From contig CANRIY010000062.1 of the NCBI GenBank assembly GCA_947630775.1, positions 1-9,296 of the forward strand: a stretch of DNA of 9,296 bases, in the 5' to 3' direction. Source of the DNA: an uncultured Clostridia bacterium (GTDB taxonomy: Bacteria > Bacillota > Clostridia > Christensenellales > Borkfalkiaceae). Positions 1-6,110 of this stretch are shown here, piece after piece. Below the pieces are notes generated by a model. That model saw only the letters and a program-made list of their open reading frames with translations. It did no database searches and was not told where the DNA came from. Position 1 is the first letter of the stretch. Every line of letters begins with the position of its first letter. The position numbers and the translations under genes are program-made.

Positions 1-24
1 CTCTTAGGGTCCTTCCTTAGGGAT

Positions 25-67
25 GGCGGGAAAAGGCGACCATTCTATTTATGGAGCCTTTTCCGCC
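25..67. repeat. Long imperfect hairpin
   Basis: The arms at 25-37 (GGCGGGAAAAGGC) and 56-67 (GCCTTTTCCGCC) pair over 12 bp with one bulged G. Inside them CCAT (40-43) pairs with ATGG (51-54) around a 7-nt loop. No coding potential or T-run accompanies it. It leads directly into the next hairpin at 69-116, so it may be part of a larger structured repeat or RNA. The structure is seen in the sequence; the function is unknown. Confidence 0.55.
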
Positions 68-68
68 T

Positions 69-116
69 GAGCTGTCGCGCCGCCCTTGCGCGACTGAAGG
101 GGTGTCGTCCCAAAAT
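69..116 (+). repeat. Palindromic repeat family 1, copy C
   Basis: GAGCTG is followed by a hairpin with TCGCGC (75-80) and GCGCGA (88-93) as arms, then CTGAAGGGGTGTCGTCCC and AAAAT. The same frame of GAGCTG, a variable hairpin and CTGA(A/G)GGGGTGT occurs at 7429-7470 and inside metG at 4394-4420. The right flank matches the 7411-7470 copy at nearly every base from CTGA to CCAAAAT. The arms differ between copies yet always pair. Confidence 0.7.
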
Positions 117-127
117 TCCTTGCCTTA

Positions 128-178
128 GGCGGAATTCACTTCCGCCGTGGGCGACTCAATTTGTCGAACCCCTTCGAC
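128..178. repeat. Two further short hairpins in the gene-free region
   Basis: GGCGGAA (128-134) pairs perfectly with TTCCGCC (140-146), and GTCGAA (163-168) pairs with TTCGAC (173-178) around CCCC. Neither is followed by a T-run, so terminators are unlikely. Together with the structures at 25-116 and 244-304 they make most of positions 1-304 foldable. I see no gene in this stretch and no known RNA family that I recognise. Confidence 0.45.
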
Positions 179-243
179 TTACTGTCGTGTGAAACAGAAA
201 AGGGGCGGCCGAATTGCTTTTACAAGGCAAAAAACTTAGCCCC

Positions 244-304
244 TCGTTGAATTTGTTTTTGAGCACGCGCCCTTAAGGCGCGGACGAAAAAAGAAATTCA
301 ACGA
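244..304. repeat. 61-bp near-palindrome with nested hairpin
   Basis: The ends TCGTTGAATTT (244-254) and AAATTCAACGA (294-304) are perfect 11-bp inverted repeats. Nested inside are a T-rich arm facing an A-rich arm and a perfect inner hairpin, CGCGCC (266-271) with GGCGCG (277-282). The outline suggests a small palindromic mobile repeat or a structured RNA. No open frame is associated with it. Confidence 0.6.
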
Positions 305-311
305 AACTATC

Positions 312-348
312 CAATCAAATCAAAACCCCGCCGCAAAATGCGGCGGGG
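312..348 (-). terminator. Intrinsic terminator of the alpha/beta hydrolase gene
   Basis: The perfect 10-bp stem CCCCGCCGCA (326-335) / TGCGGCGGGG (339-348) has a 3-nt loop. Read on the minus strand it is followed by TTTTGATTTGATT. It lies about 15 nt beyond the TAA of the hydrolase gene at 364-366, as expected for a rho-independent terminator. Confidence 0.85.
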
Positions 349-363
349 GTCGATTTATACAAC

Positions 364-1248
364 TTACAGCGTATTTTCCTCGAAGAAATTCAGCACCGTG
401 CCCCATTTTTCCTCGCGGTTTTCCTTCTCGTTCAAAAACTCGTGGCGGCCGTTTTCAAAGAGCACCATGGAGACGTTCTCCATGCCCGCCTTTTTGGTAT
501 AAAACTCGTAGAGTTTTTTCACGCCCTCGCCCATATCCCCCACGGGGTCCTTTTCCCCCGAGACGAGCATCACGGGAAGATTTTTCCTGAGGCCCGCAAT
601 GTAATCTTTCGTATAGAGAGACCTCAGCCCCTTGAAAAAATCCCTGTAAAAGCGGTTGGAGCAGGTGAAGCCCGAGAGGGGATCTTCCGCATATTTTTGA
701 TTGTTCTCGGGGTCGTTCGAAAGCCACTGCCCATCCTCGAATTTTTTCGAATACGCTCCGAACGAAAGCTTTTCGATGAGTTTTGCGGGCTTTTTCGCGG
801 GACGCAGATGGGAGACGAAGGAGCCTAAATACACTTCGAAGTCCTTTTTATGATTGCTCCCGCCGATCACCGCGCCATCGATCTTCTCCCCGTAACGGGA
901 GATGTAGCACTGCGTCAGGAAGGACCCGTACGAAAAGCCGAAGATGAAGTATTTCACCCCGGGATAAATTTTCTTATAAAAATCGGTGAGCGCCGCCTCG
1001 TCGCGCACGGTGTCGAAAAACATCTGCCCCTCAGCGTAGCCGAGCGTCTCCCTGTCCGTATAGCCGTGCCCGCGGTGGTCGTCCGCGACGACAGCATACC
1101 CGCGGCCGTTGAGGAACCGCGCGAACGCGTCGTACCGCTCGCTGTGTTCGGTCATGCCGTGCACGATCTGGACGACCGCCTTCGGCTCTTTCACGTCCAG
1201 CCACTCGCGCACGAAGATCTCTTTCCCGTCGAAGCTCTTAAAGATCAT
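364..1248 (-). CDS. Alpha/beta hydrolase, lysophospholipase / serine aminopeptidase S33-like
   Basis: A 294-residue cytoplasmic serine hydrolase of the Hydrolase_4 (monoacylglycerol lipase/lysophospholipase-like) group. The oxyanion-side motif HGMTEHSERY is at residues 30-39, DDHRGHG at 56-62, and the nucleophile elbow GFSYG at 104-108, giving Ser106 as nucleophile. Asp234 (GEKDPVG) and His269 (GRHE) complete the triad in the expected order. The region between about 135 and 210 would be the lid/cap. There is no signal peptide or membrane segment. Length is close to the family norm. The ATG at 1248 is supported by AGGAGG 7 nt upstream and a promoter at 1272-1299, so the gene is monocistronic with a terminator at 312-348. 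The substrate cannot be read from the sequence; esters of fatty acids or lysophospholipids are typical for relatives. Confidence 0.9.
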   Translation of the reverse strand: MIFKSFDGKEIFVREWLDVKEPKAVVQIVHGMTEHSERYDAFARFLNGRGYAVVADDHRGHGYTDRETLGYAEGQMFFDTVRDEAALTDFYKKIYPGVKYFIFGFSYGSFLTQCYISRYGEKIDGAVIGGSNHKKDFEVYLGSFVSHLRPAKKPAKLIEKLSFGAYSKKFEDGQWLSNDPENNQKYAEDPLSGFTCSNRFYRDFFKGLRSLYTKDYIAGLRKNLPVMLVSGEKDPVGDMGEGVKKLYEFYTKKAGMENVSMVLFENGRHEFLNEKENREEKWGTVLNFFEENTL

Positions 1249-1271
1249 GGAAGTTCCTCCTTTTTCTTCGT

Positions 1272-1299
1272 ATTATACCATAGTTTCGGGAAAAAACAA
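1272..1299 (-). promoter_or_regulatory. Promoter of the hydrolase gene
   Basis: On the minus strand, TTGTTT (1294-1299) and TATAAT (1272-1277) are 16 bp apart. The ribosome site AGGAGG (1256-1261) follows and leads to the ATG at 1248. The -35 is weak but the -10 is consensus. A start site near 1265 would leave a leader of under 20 nt. Confidence 0.7.
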
Positions 1300-1333
1300 G
1301 TATTTTGCGGAAAAAGTTGCGCGGCTGAGGGGG

Positions 1334-1389
1334 AACCTGCCCCCTTTTCAAGGGGGCGGGTGGCGCGCGTAGCGCGTCAGGTGGGGGTT
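1334..1389 (+). repeat. Palindromic repeat family 2, copy R1
   Basis: First hairpin GCCCCCTT (1339-1346) / AAGGGGGC (1350-1357). Second hairpin TGGCGCGC (1361-1368) / GCGCGTCA (1372-1379), with loop GTA and one G-T wobble. The conserved end GGTGGGGGTT (1380-1389) follows. The design matches R2, R3 and R4, but the second hairpin has entirely different bases. R1 faces R2 head to head. Confidence 0.75.
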
Positions 1390-1397
1390 CCTGCATC

Positions 1398-1447
1398 AAC
1401 CCCCACCACCGCCTGTGGCGGAGCCGCCCCCTTCAAAGGGGGCAGCC
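1398..1447 (-). repeat. Palindromic repeat family 2, copy R2 (inverted relative to R1)
   Basis: AACCCCCACC (1398-1407) is the exact reverse complement of the end of R1, 8 nt away. Then CCGCC (1409-1413) pairs with GGCGG (1417-1421), and GCCCCCTT (1426-1433) with AAGGGGGC (1436-1443). The sequence is nearly identical to R4 at 7673-7724 except for the variable hairpin (loop TGT here, a longer stem in R4). Confidence 0.8.
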
Positions 1448-1450
1448 ATG

Positions 1451-1503
1451 CCCCTCACCCGTCCCTGCGGGACACCCTCTCCCCGTAGGGGCGAGGGCAA
1501 GGA
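1451..1503 (+). repeat. Palindromic repeat family 3, intergenic copy
   Basis: CCCCTCACCC leads into GTCCC (1461-1465) / GGGAC (1469-1473) with loop TGC. A second stem is CCCTC plus CCCC (1475-1484) with GGGG plus GAGGG (1488-1497) around loop GTA, followed by CAAGG. The second stem and its GAGGGCAAG tail resemble the unit at 4291-4330 inside metG. Confidence 0.65.
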
Positions 1504-1527
1504 CCCCGAAGAACGAAGTTCATCCCA

Positions 1528-1578
1528 AGGCCTCCCCCTTCGGGGGGGAGGCTCCGCCGTAGGCGGTGGTGGGGGGGA
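1528..1578 (+). repeat. Palindromic repeat family 2, copy R3
   Basis: GGCCTCCCCC and its facing G-run form the first hairpin (1529-1552). CCGCC (1554-1558) / GGCGG (1562-1566) around GTA is the second, then GGTGGTGGGGGGG. The flanks follow the family 2 pattern. The first hairpin carries a different arm sequence from R1, R2 and R4, again still paired. Confidence 0.7.
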
Positions 1579-1621
1579 TCATGCCCACCTTATTCCCCCC
1601 ATCCGTCTTTGCTATGCAAAT

Positions 1622-1648
1622 CCACCCTCCCCCCAAAGGGGGTAGGGC
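1622..1648. repeat. C-run/G-run hairpin downstream of rsmA
   Basis: CCCT plus CCCCC (1625-1634) pairs with GGGGG plus AGGG (1638-1647) across AAA, with one mismatch. It begins 11 nt beyond the rsmA stop. On the minus strand no T-run follows, so a classical intrinsic terminator is not supported, although the strong stem could stabilise the mRNA end. It resembles family 3. Apart from the repeats and the hydrolase promoter, I see nothing else in 1249-1658. Confidence 0.5.
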
Positions 1649-1658
1649 TTGTGACCTC

Positions 1659-2501
1659 TCAAAAAGGAGCCAAGACCCCTTCGGCAAAGAGAATATCGCT
1701 TAAATGCCCCAGTTCGCGGGGGGAGAGGGTCTCGCCGCGAACACCCTCTTTCACGCCCGCAAGCGTTAAGAGCTCCTTCGCCCGCCCGCGGGGGAGCTTC
1801 AAGGCATTCATGAGATTATTTTCGAGCGTCTTGCGGCGGGACAAAAAGGCGAGTTTGACCGTTTCGCGATATGCCTTATCGCTTTTTACCTCGAATCCGC
1901 CCGTAAAATCGATGCGCACGACTGCGGAATCCACATTGGGACGGGGGGTGAACAGCGTGCGGGGGACGCTCCTCACGATGCGGCAGACCCCGCGCCGTGC
2001 GATCGCGGCGGTGACGGCGCCGTAGTCGGGCGTGTTTTCCCTTGCCGAGAAGCGCGCTGCGACTTCTTCCTGTACCATGACCGTGATCCCCCTGCACCGT
2101 TTCGCCTCTTCGACGAACCGCATGACGGCGGGCGTCGTCACATAATAGGGGAGATTGGCGCAGACGATGTAGTCGCCGAGTTCCTTCTCCACGGCGTCCA
2201 TGCGCTCTTTGAGAAAGTCACGGAAGACGACTTCGACATTCTCACAGCCCGCAAGAGTCTCCGCAAGGACGGGTTGAAGGGTACGGTCGATTTCATAGGA
2301 GAGTACCCGCCCCGCCGCGGCGGAAAGGGCCCGCGTGAGCGCCCCCGCCCCCGCGCCGATCTCGAGGACGGTCGTATTTTTATCGACCCCCGCGTCTTTT
2401 ACGATGGCGCCGAGAAGATTCGGGTCCGTCAAAAAATTCTGCCCGAACTGTTTTTTGAAGGTGAAGCCGTGACGTTGCAGGGTTGTTGCAAGCTCTTCCA
2501 T
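1659..2501 (-). CDS. rsmA: 16S rRNA (adenine1518-N6/adenine1519-N6)-dimethyltransferase RsmA
   Basis: RsmA (KsgA) uses S-adenosylmethionine to dimethylate two adjacent adenines in the helix 45 loop of 16S rRNA during late assembly of the small ribosomal subunit; its loss gives kasugamycin resistance in model species. In this 280-residue chain the N-terminal KKQFGQNFL (16-24) is diagnostic. The SAM-binding LEIGAGAGALT is at 46-56, the ribose-binding acidic residue is Glu70, Asp95 lies in FRDFL, and the catalytic NLPYY is at 116-120. The C-terminal helical RNA-binding domain includes FLSRRKTLENNL. I chose the ATG at 2501 because GAGG lies 6 nt upstream; an in-frame GTG at 2534 would add 11 residues but has no ribosome site. 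It is the last gene of the metG operon, 95 nt after the radical SAM gene. Length is normal for the family. Confidence 0.95.
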   Translation of the reverse strand: MEELATTLQRHGFTFKKQFGQNFLTDPNLLGAIVKDAGVDKNTTVLEIGAGAGALTRALSAAAGRVLSYEIDRTLQPVLAETLAGCENVEVVFRDFLKERMDAVEKELGDYIVCANLPYYVTTPAVMRFVEEAKRCRGITVMVQEEVAARFSARENTPDYGAVTAAIARRGVCRIVRSVPRTLFTPRPNVDSAVVRIDFTGGFEVKSDKAYRETVKLAFLSRRKTLENNLMNALKLPRGRAKELLTLAGVKEGVRGETLSPRELGHLSDILFAEGVLAPF

Positions 2502-2542
2502 AGATTTCCTCACATGGGACGCAGATTCTTTCACAAAATAAC

Positions 2543-2563
2543 AAGGAGGGAGCGACCCTCCTT
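2543..2563 (-). other. Hairpin in the leader between the radical SAM gene and rsmA
   Basis: AAGGAGGG (2543-2550) pairs perfectly with CCCTCCTT (2556-2563) around 5 nt. On the minus strand it is followed by GTTATTTTG, a poor U-tract. It may be a leaky terminator or a processing/stability element that sets rsmA output relative to the upstream genes. It lies outside the chosen rsmA start. Confidence 0.4.
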
Positions 2564-2576
2564 ACCGATGAGAAGC

Positions 2577-2598
2577 GGAGCCGAAGGGCTCCTTTTTT
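2577..2598 (+). terminator. Plus-strand intrinsic terminator inside the minus-strand operon
   Basis: GGAGCC (2577-2582) pairs with GGCTCC (2587-2592) around GAAG and is followed immediately by six T. It is shaped for plus-strand transcripts, yet no plus-strand gene lies upstream. It may stop antisense transcription into the radical SAM gene, whose stop codon overlaps the T-run. Confidence 0.55.
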
Positions 2599-3187
2599 AT
2601 TGGATCGTCTCCCGTACGCGCAGCGGGACCCCCACCATGTCTGCGATCCCCCTGCACGCATCGACTTTTTTTTGTCCGATGCAGTCGACGACGGAGAACC
2701 AGACGTTCAGCCCTTCCCGCTTGCAGTTTTTCGCAAAATCCAGCATGCCGCAGAAGGCGTTCTCGATCTGCGGACGGCAGAGCGCAAGGTATTCCGCTTC
2801 CGTCGGGGCGTTGAGGGAGATGTTGATACCGTCGAGCCTGTTTTTGAGGTCGGGCGCAATGTTCCGCCCCGCGAGCAAAGATCCGTGCCCGTTGGTGTTG
2901 AGGCGGGTCTTTCCGCCCCGTGCGTGGATCTTATCGCAAAGAAAGAGGAGATCATCGAGGCGGCAGGTCGGCTCGCCGAAGCCGCAGAATACGATTTCGC
3001 GGAAGCGTTTGGGGTCGCCGATCTCCGAGAGAACGGTTTCCTTTGCGGGTTCGCCCTCTTTGAGCCAGAGCGCATAGCCCTCGTAAGTCTCCTTCCCGTC
3101 ACGCACGCAGAACGTGCAGCGGTTGGTACAGCGGTTGGTGAGATTGAGATAGAGATTGTCGCCGATCTGATAGGTATAGGTATCCAT
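2597..3187 (-). CDS. TatD-linked radical SAM protein
   Basis: A small (196-residue) radical SAM protein. The [4Fe-4S]-binding motif Cx3Cx2C is at Cys20, Cys24 and Cys27 (NRCTNRCTFC). A GFGEPT element at 69-74 corresponds to the GGE motif that contacts SAM. RLNTNGHG (about 95-102) and DGINISLNAP (about 119-128) fit later strands of the partial barrel. It matches in size and position the family known as TatD family nuclease-associated radical SAM protein, whose reaction is not known to me. Further cysteines (68, 75, 84 and several C-terminal) exist, but there is no clear SPASM-type domain. It starts 3 nt after the tatD stop with no evident ribosome site, suggesting translational coupling. The adjacency to tatD is itself part of the identification. 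Confidence 0.88.
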   Translation of the reverse strand: MDTYTYQIGDNLYLNLTNRCTNRCTFCVRDGKETYEGYALWLKEGEPAKETVLSEIGDPKRFREIVFCGFGEPTCRLDDLLFLCDKIHARGGKTRLNTNGHGSLLAGRNIAPDLKNRLDGINISLNAPTEAEYLALCRPQIENAFCGMLDFAKNCKREGLNVWFSVVDCIGQKKVDACRGIADMVGVPLRVRETIQ

Positions 3188-3190
3188 GGG

Positions 3191-3952
3191 TCATTGTATG
3201 CGGGGGAAGAGCCGCGCGGCGTTATTGCGGATCGTTTTGATCATTTCATCGGGGGAAACGCCCTTAATTTCAGCCAGTTTTTCTACGATAACGGGAATGT
3301 TGGCGGGCGTGTTCTTTTCGCCGCGGAAGGGAGAGAGGTAGGGGCTGTCCGTCTCGGAGAGGATGCGGTCCATGGGGCATGCCGCAACGGCCTCTAAGGC
3401 GCGCCTTGCGTTTTTGAAGCAGGTGACGCCGCCAAAAGAGAAATAAGCGCCGAGCCCGAGAAAGTCATTGAGATTTTCCGCACCGTACGAATAGCAGTGC
3501 ATCAAAAATCCGTGCTTCAAGCGGCCGTGAAAGGCACGCAGAATGGCGAGCGTATCGGCACAGGCGTCCCGCGAGTGGATCTGAACGGGCAAACCGAGCT
3601 CATCCGCCATTGCAAGCTGCACTTCAAACAGCGCCCGCTGTGCCGCCTTGTCGGGACCCTCGTAGTGGTAGTCGAGCCCGATCTCACCGACGGCGACGCA
3701 TTTTTCGTCCGCCGCAAGGGAAAGGAACCGGGGGCGCACCTCATTGAAGGCACAAGTAGCGGCGAATTCGGGATGCACGCCCACGGTGAAGAACGCGCCT
3801 TCATGCTCTTTGCAGAACTTTGCGTGCCACGCGGCGTGCTCCAACGTATCGGCGGCGAGGATGACCGTTCGGACTCCCGCCGCCCTGAGTTTTTCCCACT
3901 CGGCGGGGAAGTCGTATCCCTCTTCCGCAAAATGCGCGTGAACGTCGATCAT
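3191..3952 (-). CDS. tatD: TatD family metal-dependent hydrolase (DNase)
   Basis: TatD proteins are cytoplasmic TIM-barrel metal-dependent hydrolases with DNase/exonuclease activity reported for several members; the homologue in Bacillus is YabD. All metal ligands are visible: His5 and His7 (DVHAH), Glu90 (VGEIGLDY), His126 (QIHSRDA), His152 (MHCYS) and Asp202 (SETDSPYL). At 253 residues it is full length. Its ATG overlaps the metG TGA as ATGA (3949-3952), so translation is probably coupled, and the radical SAM gene follows after 3 nt. The metG-tatD pair is a widely conserved Bacillota arrangement. The physiological substrate (DNA repair intermediates, RNA ends or D-aminoacyl esters have been proposed for relatives) cannot be decided here. 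Confidence 0.95.
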   Translation of the reverse strand: MIDVHAHFAEEGYDFPAEWEKLRAAGVRTVILAADTLEHAAWHAKFCKEHEGAFFTVGVHPEFAATCAFNEVRPRFLSLAADEKCVAVGEIGLDYHYEGPDKAAQRALFEVQLAMADELGLPVQIHSRDACADTLAILRAFHGRLKHGFLMHCYSYGAENLNDFLGLGAYFSFGGVTCFKNARRALEAVAACPMDRILSETDSPYLSPFRGEKNTPANIPVIVEKLAEIKGVSPDEMIKTIRNNAARLFPRIQ

Positions 3953-5997
3953 TTCACGACGGCCCCGCTTTCGACAAGTTTTTCGGGGGAGAGAAGGCAG
4001 AGATTTCCCGCTTCGTCCTCGGCGCAGAGGATCATTCCCTCGGAAAGCACGCCGCGGAGGGTCACGGGTTTCAAGTTCGTCACGACGACGACCTTCTTTC
4101 CCACCATCTCCTCGGGCGTGTAGAATTTTGCGATGCCCGAGACGACGGAGCGCACTTCTTTCCCGATCTTCACCGTCTCATGCAGGAGTTTGTCGCTCTT
4201 TGCGACCTTTTCGCAAGCGATCACTTCGCCGATCTTGAGTTCGACCTTAGAAAAGTCGTCGATGGTGATGAGGGGGGAATGTGGGCGGACCCCCTCCCCT
4301 ACCCCTCCCCCTGACGCAGGGGGAGGGCAAGCCGCACTCGCAGGGGGGGCGGACTGCCCCGCATCCCCACCCCTCGGCGCCCCCTTGAGGGGGAGCTGCC
4401 CCGTAGGGGCTGAGGGGGTGTGCTCCTTCACGAACTTTTCCACCGCCGCGAGCTCCTTTTTGACGTCGATGCGGGGGAAGAGGGGCGGGAGCTTCTCCAC
4501 GGCGTCTCCTTCGCGCAGAACGCCGAATTTCAGACTTTCGAATCCCGCGTTCTCATCGCAGGAAAAGCTTTTTAAGATCTTGTTCGGCGCGACGGTGAGG
4601 AAGGGCTTCAAGGCGACGGCGCACATTCTGCACACTTCCGCAAGAAGATAGAGCACCGTCCCGAGCCGCGCCTTTTTCGCGGGATCCTTGGCGAGGATCC
4701 ACGGCGTCGTTTCGTCGATATATTTATTCGCGCGCGCGACGAGCGCAAACACTTCCGCAAGCGCTTCGGGCGCATTCAGGGCACCCATGTCCGCGTCGAT
4801 GCGTTCAAAAAGCGTTTCGCACATCGAAATGAGCTCCTCGTCAAGCGGTTCTATTTCGCCGCAGGGAGGGATCTTCCCTTCAAAATTCTGCCATATCATC
4901 GCCTGCGTGCGGGAGACGAGATTTCCGAGGTCGTTCGCAAGATCGGCGTTGATGCGGAGAAGGAAGCGCTCCGTCGTGTACTCCCCGTCGCTGCCGAAGG
5001 GGATCTCGCGGAGAAGATAATACCGCACCGCGTCCGCGCCGTACCGCTTGACGAGTTCATAGGGGTCGGTGAGCTCGGGGCGGGCGTTCTCTTTGGACTT
5101 TGAGAGCTTTTCGCCGCCGATGAGGAGCCACCCATGTCCGTAGATCTGCTTCGGGAGCGGCTCGCCGAGCGCCATTAAGATCGCGGGCCAGATGATGGCG
5201 TGGAAGCGCACGATCTCCTTTCCCACAAGGTGCAAGTTTGCGGGCCAATATGTTTTATAAAGTTCGTCGTTGTCCGTCCCATAGCCGAGGGCGGAGATAT
5301 AGTTCGAGAGCGCGTCGATCCACACATACGCCGTATGTTTTTCGTCGAAGGGAAGGGGGATCCCCCACTTGACCGTCGTGCGGGAGACGGAAAGGTCGGT
5401 GAGCCCCGCTTTCAGGAAGTTATTCACCATCTCGTTGACGCGGGACGTCGGCTGCAGGAACTGCGGGTTGTCCTCGTAGAGCTTCAAAATCCGCGGCGCA
5501 TACTTGGAGAGACGGAAAAAGTAGCTCTCTTCCTTCTGTTTCGTCACGGGTCTGCCGCAATCGGGGCATTTGCCCTCTTTGAGCTGGCTCTCCGTCCAGA
5601 ACGCCTCGCAGGGCGTGCAGTAATATCCCTCGTATTCCGCCTTGTAGATATCGCCGCTCTCATAGAGTTTTTGGTATATGTGCTGTACACATTTTACATG
5701 GTCGCCGTCCGTCGTGCGGAGAAAGCGGTCATATTCGATGTCCAAAAGCCGCCACATATCTTTGAGCTGAGAAACGAGCGGGTCGATAAATTCAAGGGGA
5801 GTGATGCCGCGCTTCAAGGCCTCTTTTTCCACCTTTTGGCCGTGCTCGTCGGTGCCGGTGAGGAAAAAGACGTCTTCGCCCTTCATCTTGTGGAAGCGGG
5901 CGAGCGCGTCGCAAATGACCGTCGTATAGCAATGGCCGATGTGCCAGTTGCCGCTCGGGTAGTAAATGGGGGTCGTGATATAGTATTTTTCTGCCAT
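3949..5997 (-). CDS. metG: Methionyl-tRNA synthetase with C-terminal tRNA-binding domain
   Basis: MetRS charges tRNA-Met with methionine using ATP. Of 682 residues, the HIGH motif is His19-Ile-Gly-His22. A zinc knuckle uses Cys127/Cys130 and Cys144/Cys147. The KMSKS loop reads KLSKS at 297-301. WIDALSNYISALGY (227-240) is typical of the catalytic core. The anticodon-binding helical domain spans about 345-510, and the C-terminal OB-fold tRNA-binding/dimerisation domain about 579-682. Residues about 527-573 are a Pro/Gly/Ala-rich linker encoded by palindromic repeats (see 4291-4330 and 4375-4426). The ATG at 5997 is preferred over an in-frame ATG at 6030: AGAGG precedes it, and the upstream one lies in the promoter spacer. 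It heads the operon with tatD, the radical SAM gene and rsmA. The short leader leaves no room for a T-box. Confidence 0.97.
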   Translation of the reverse strand: MAEKYYITTPIYYPSGNWHIGHCYTTVICDALARFHKMKGEDVFFLTGTDEHGQKVEKEALKRGITPLEFIDPLVSQLKDMWRLLDIEYDRFLRTTDGDHVKCVQHIYQKLYESGDIYKAEYEGYYCTPCEAFWTESQLKEGKCPDCGRPVTKQKEESYFFRLSKYAPRILKLYEDNPQFLQPTSRVNEMVNNFLKAGLTDLSVSRTTVKWGIPLPFDEKHTAYVWIDALSNYISALGYGTDNDELYKTYWPANLHLVGKEIVRFHAIIWPAILMALGEPLPKQIYGHGWLLIGGEKLSKSKENARPELTDPYELVKRYGADAVRYYLLREIPFGSDGEYTTERFLLRINADLANDLGNLVSRTQAMIWQNFEGKIPPCGEIEPLDEELISMCETLFERIDADMGALNAPEALAEVFALVARANKYIDETTPWILAKDPAKKARLGTVLYLLAEVCRMCAVALKPFLTVAPNKILKSFSCDENAGFESLKFGVLREGDAVEKLPPLFPRIDVKKELAAVEKFVKEHTPSAPTGQLPLKGAPRGGDAGQSAPPASAACPPPASGGGVGEGVRPHSPLITIDDFSKVELKIGEVIACEKVAKSDKLLHETVKIGKEVRSVVSGIAKFYTPEEMVGKKVVVVTNLKPVTLRGVLSEGMILCAEDEAGNLCLLSPEKLVESGAVVK
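4291..4330 (+). repeat. Palindromic repeat (family 3-like) inside metG
   Basis: A perfect 11-bp stem, CCCTCCCCCTG (4303-4313) with CAGGGGGAGGG (4317-4327) around ACG, is followed by CAAG. It lies within the metG reading frame, read antisense, and encodes part of the Pro/Ala/Gly-rich linker. The stem and tail echo the intergenic unit at 1475-1502. Confidence 0.7.
4375..4426 (+). repeat. Palindromic repeat family 1, copy A, inside metG
   Basis: CCCCCTTGAGGGGG (4380-4393), then AGCTG. A variable hairpin follows, CCCC (4399-4402) / GGGG (4406-4409) with loop GTA, then CTGAGGGGGTGTGCTCC. It aligns base for base with the intergenic copy at 7411-7465 except in the variable hairpin. On the metG strand all three frames through it are open, and the frame used encodes residues ending in QLPLKGAPR. 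Confidence 0.8.
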
Positions 5998-6018
5998 AAA
6001 GTACCTCTTTTCCGATCT

Positions 6019-6047
6019 ATTATAGCGCAATCCCGCCGAAAAGTAAA
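6019..6047 (-). promoter_or_regulatory. Promoter of the metG operon
   Basis: Minus-strand TTTACT (6042-6047) and TATAAT (6019-6024) are separated by exactly 17 bp. The expected start near 6012 gives a leader of about 15 nt containing the AGAGG ribosome site. No terminator/antiterminator leader is present. Confidence 0.8.
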
Positions 6048-6075
6048 TGTATTTTGCCGAACTCTGTGCTTTTTT

Positions 6076-6105
6076 GCAAAAAACAGCCCTCCCAAACGGG
6101 AGGGC
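6076..6105 (-). terminator. Intrinsic terminator of the SecB-like gene
   Basis: GCCCTCCC (6086-6093) / GGGAGGGC (6098-6105) is a perfect 8-bp stem with a 4-nt loop. Read on the minus strand it is followed by TG and six T. It lies 5 nt after the stop codon at 6111-6113 and separates this gene from the metG promoter. Confidence 0.88.
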
Positions 6106-6110
6106 GGGAG

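Noticed and set aside
1334..1650. CRISPR array
   Set aside because: The units are inverted as well as direct, spacers are irregular, and the variable part is itself a hairpin; no cas gene is present.
5998..6060. T-box or other riboswitch leader before metG
   Set aside because: The promoter at 6019-6047 places the start site about 15 nt from the ATG, leaving no leader.
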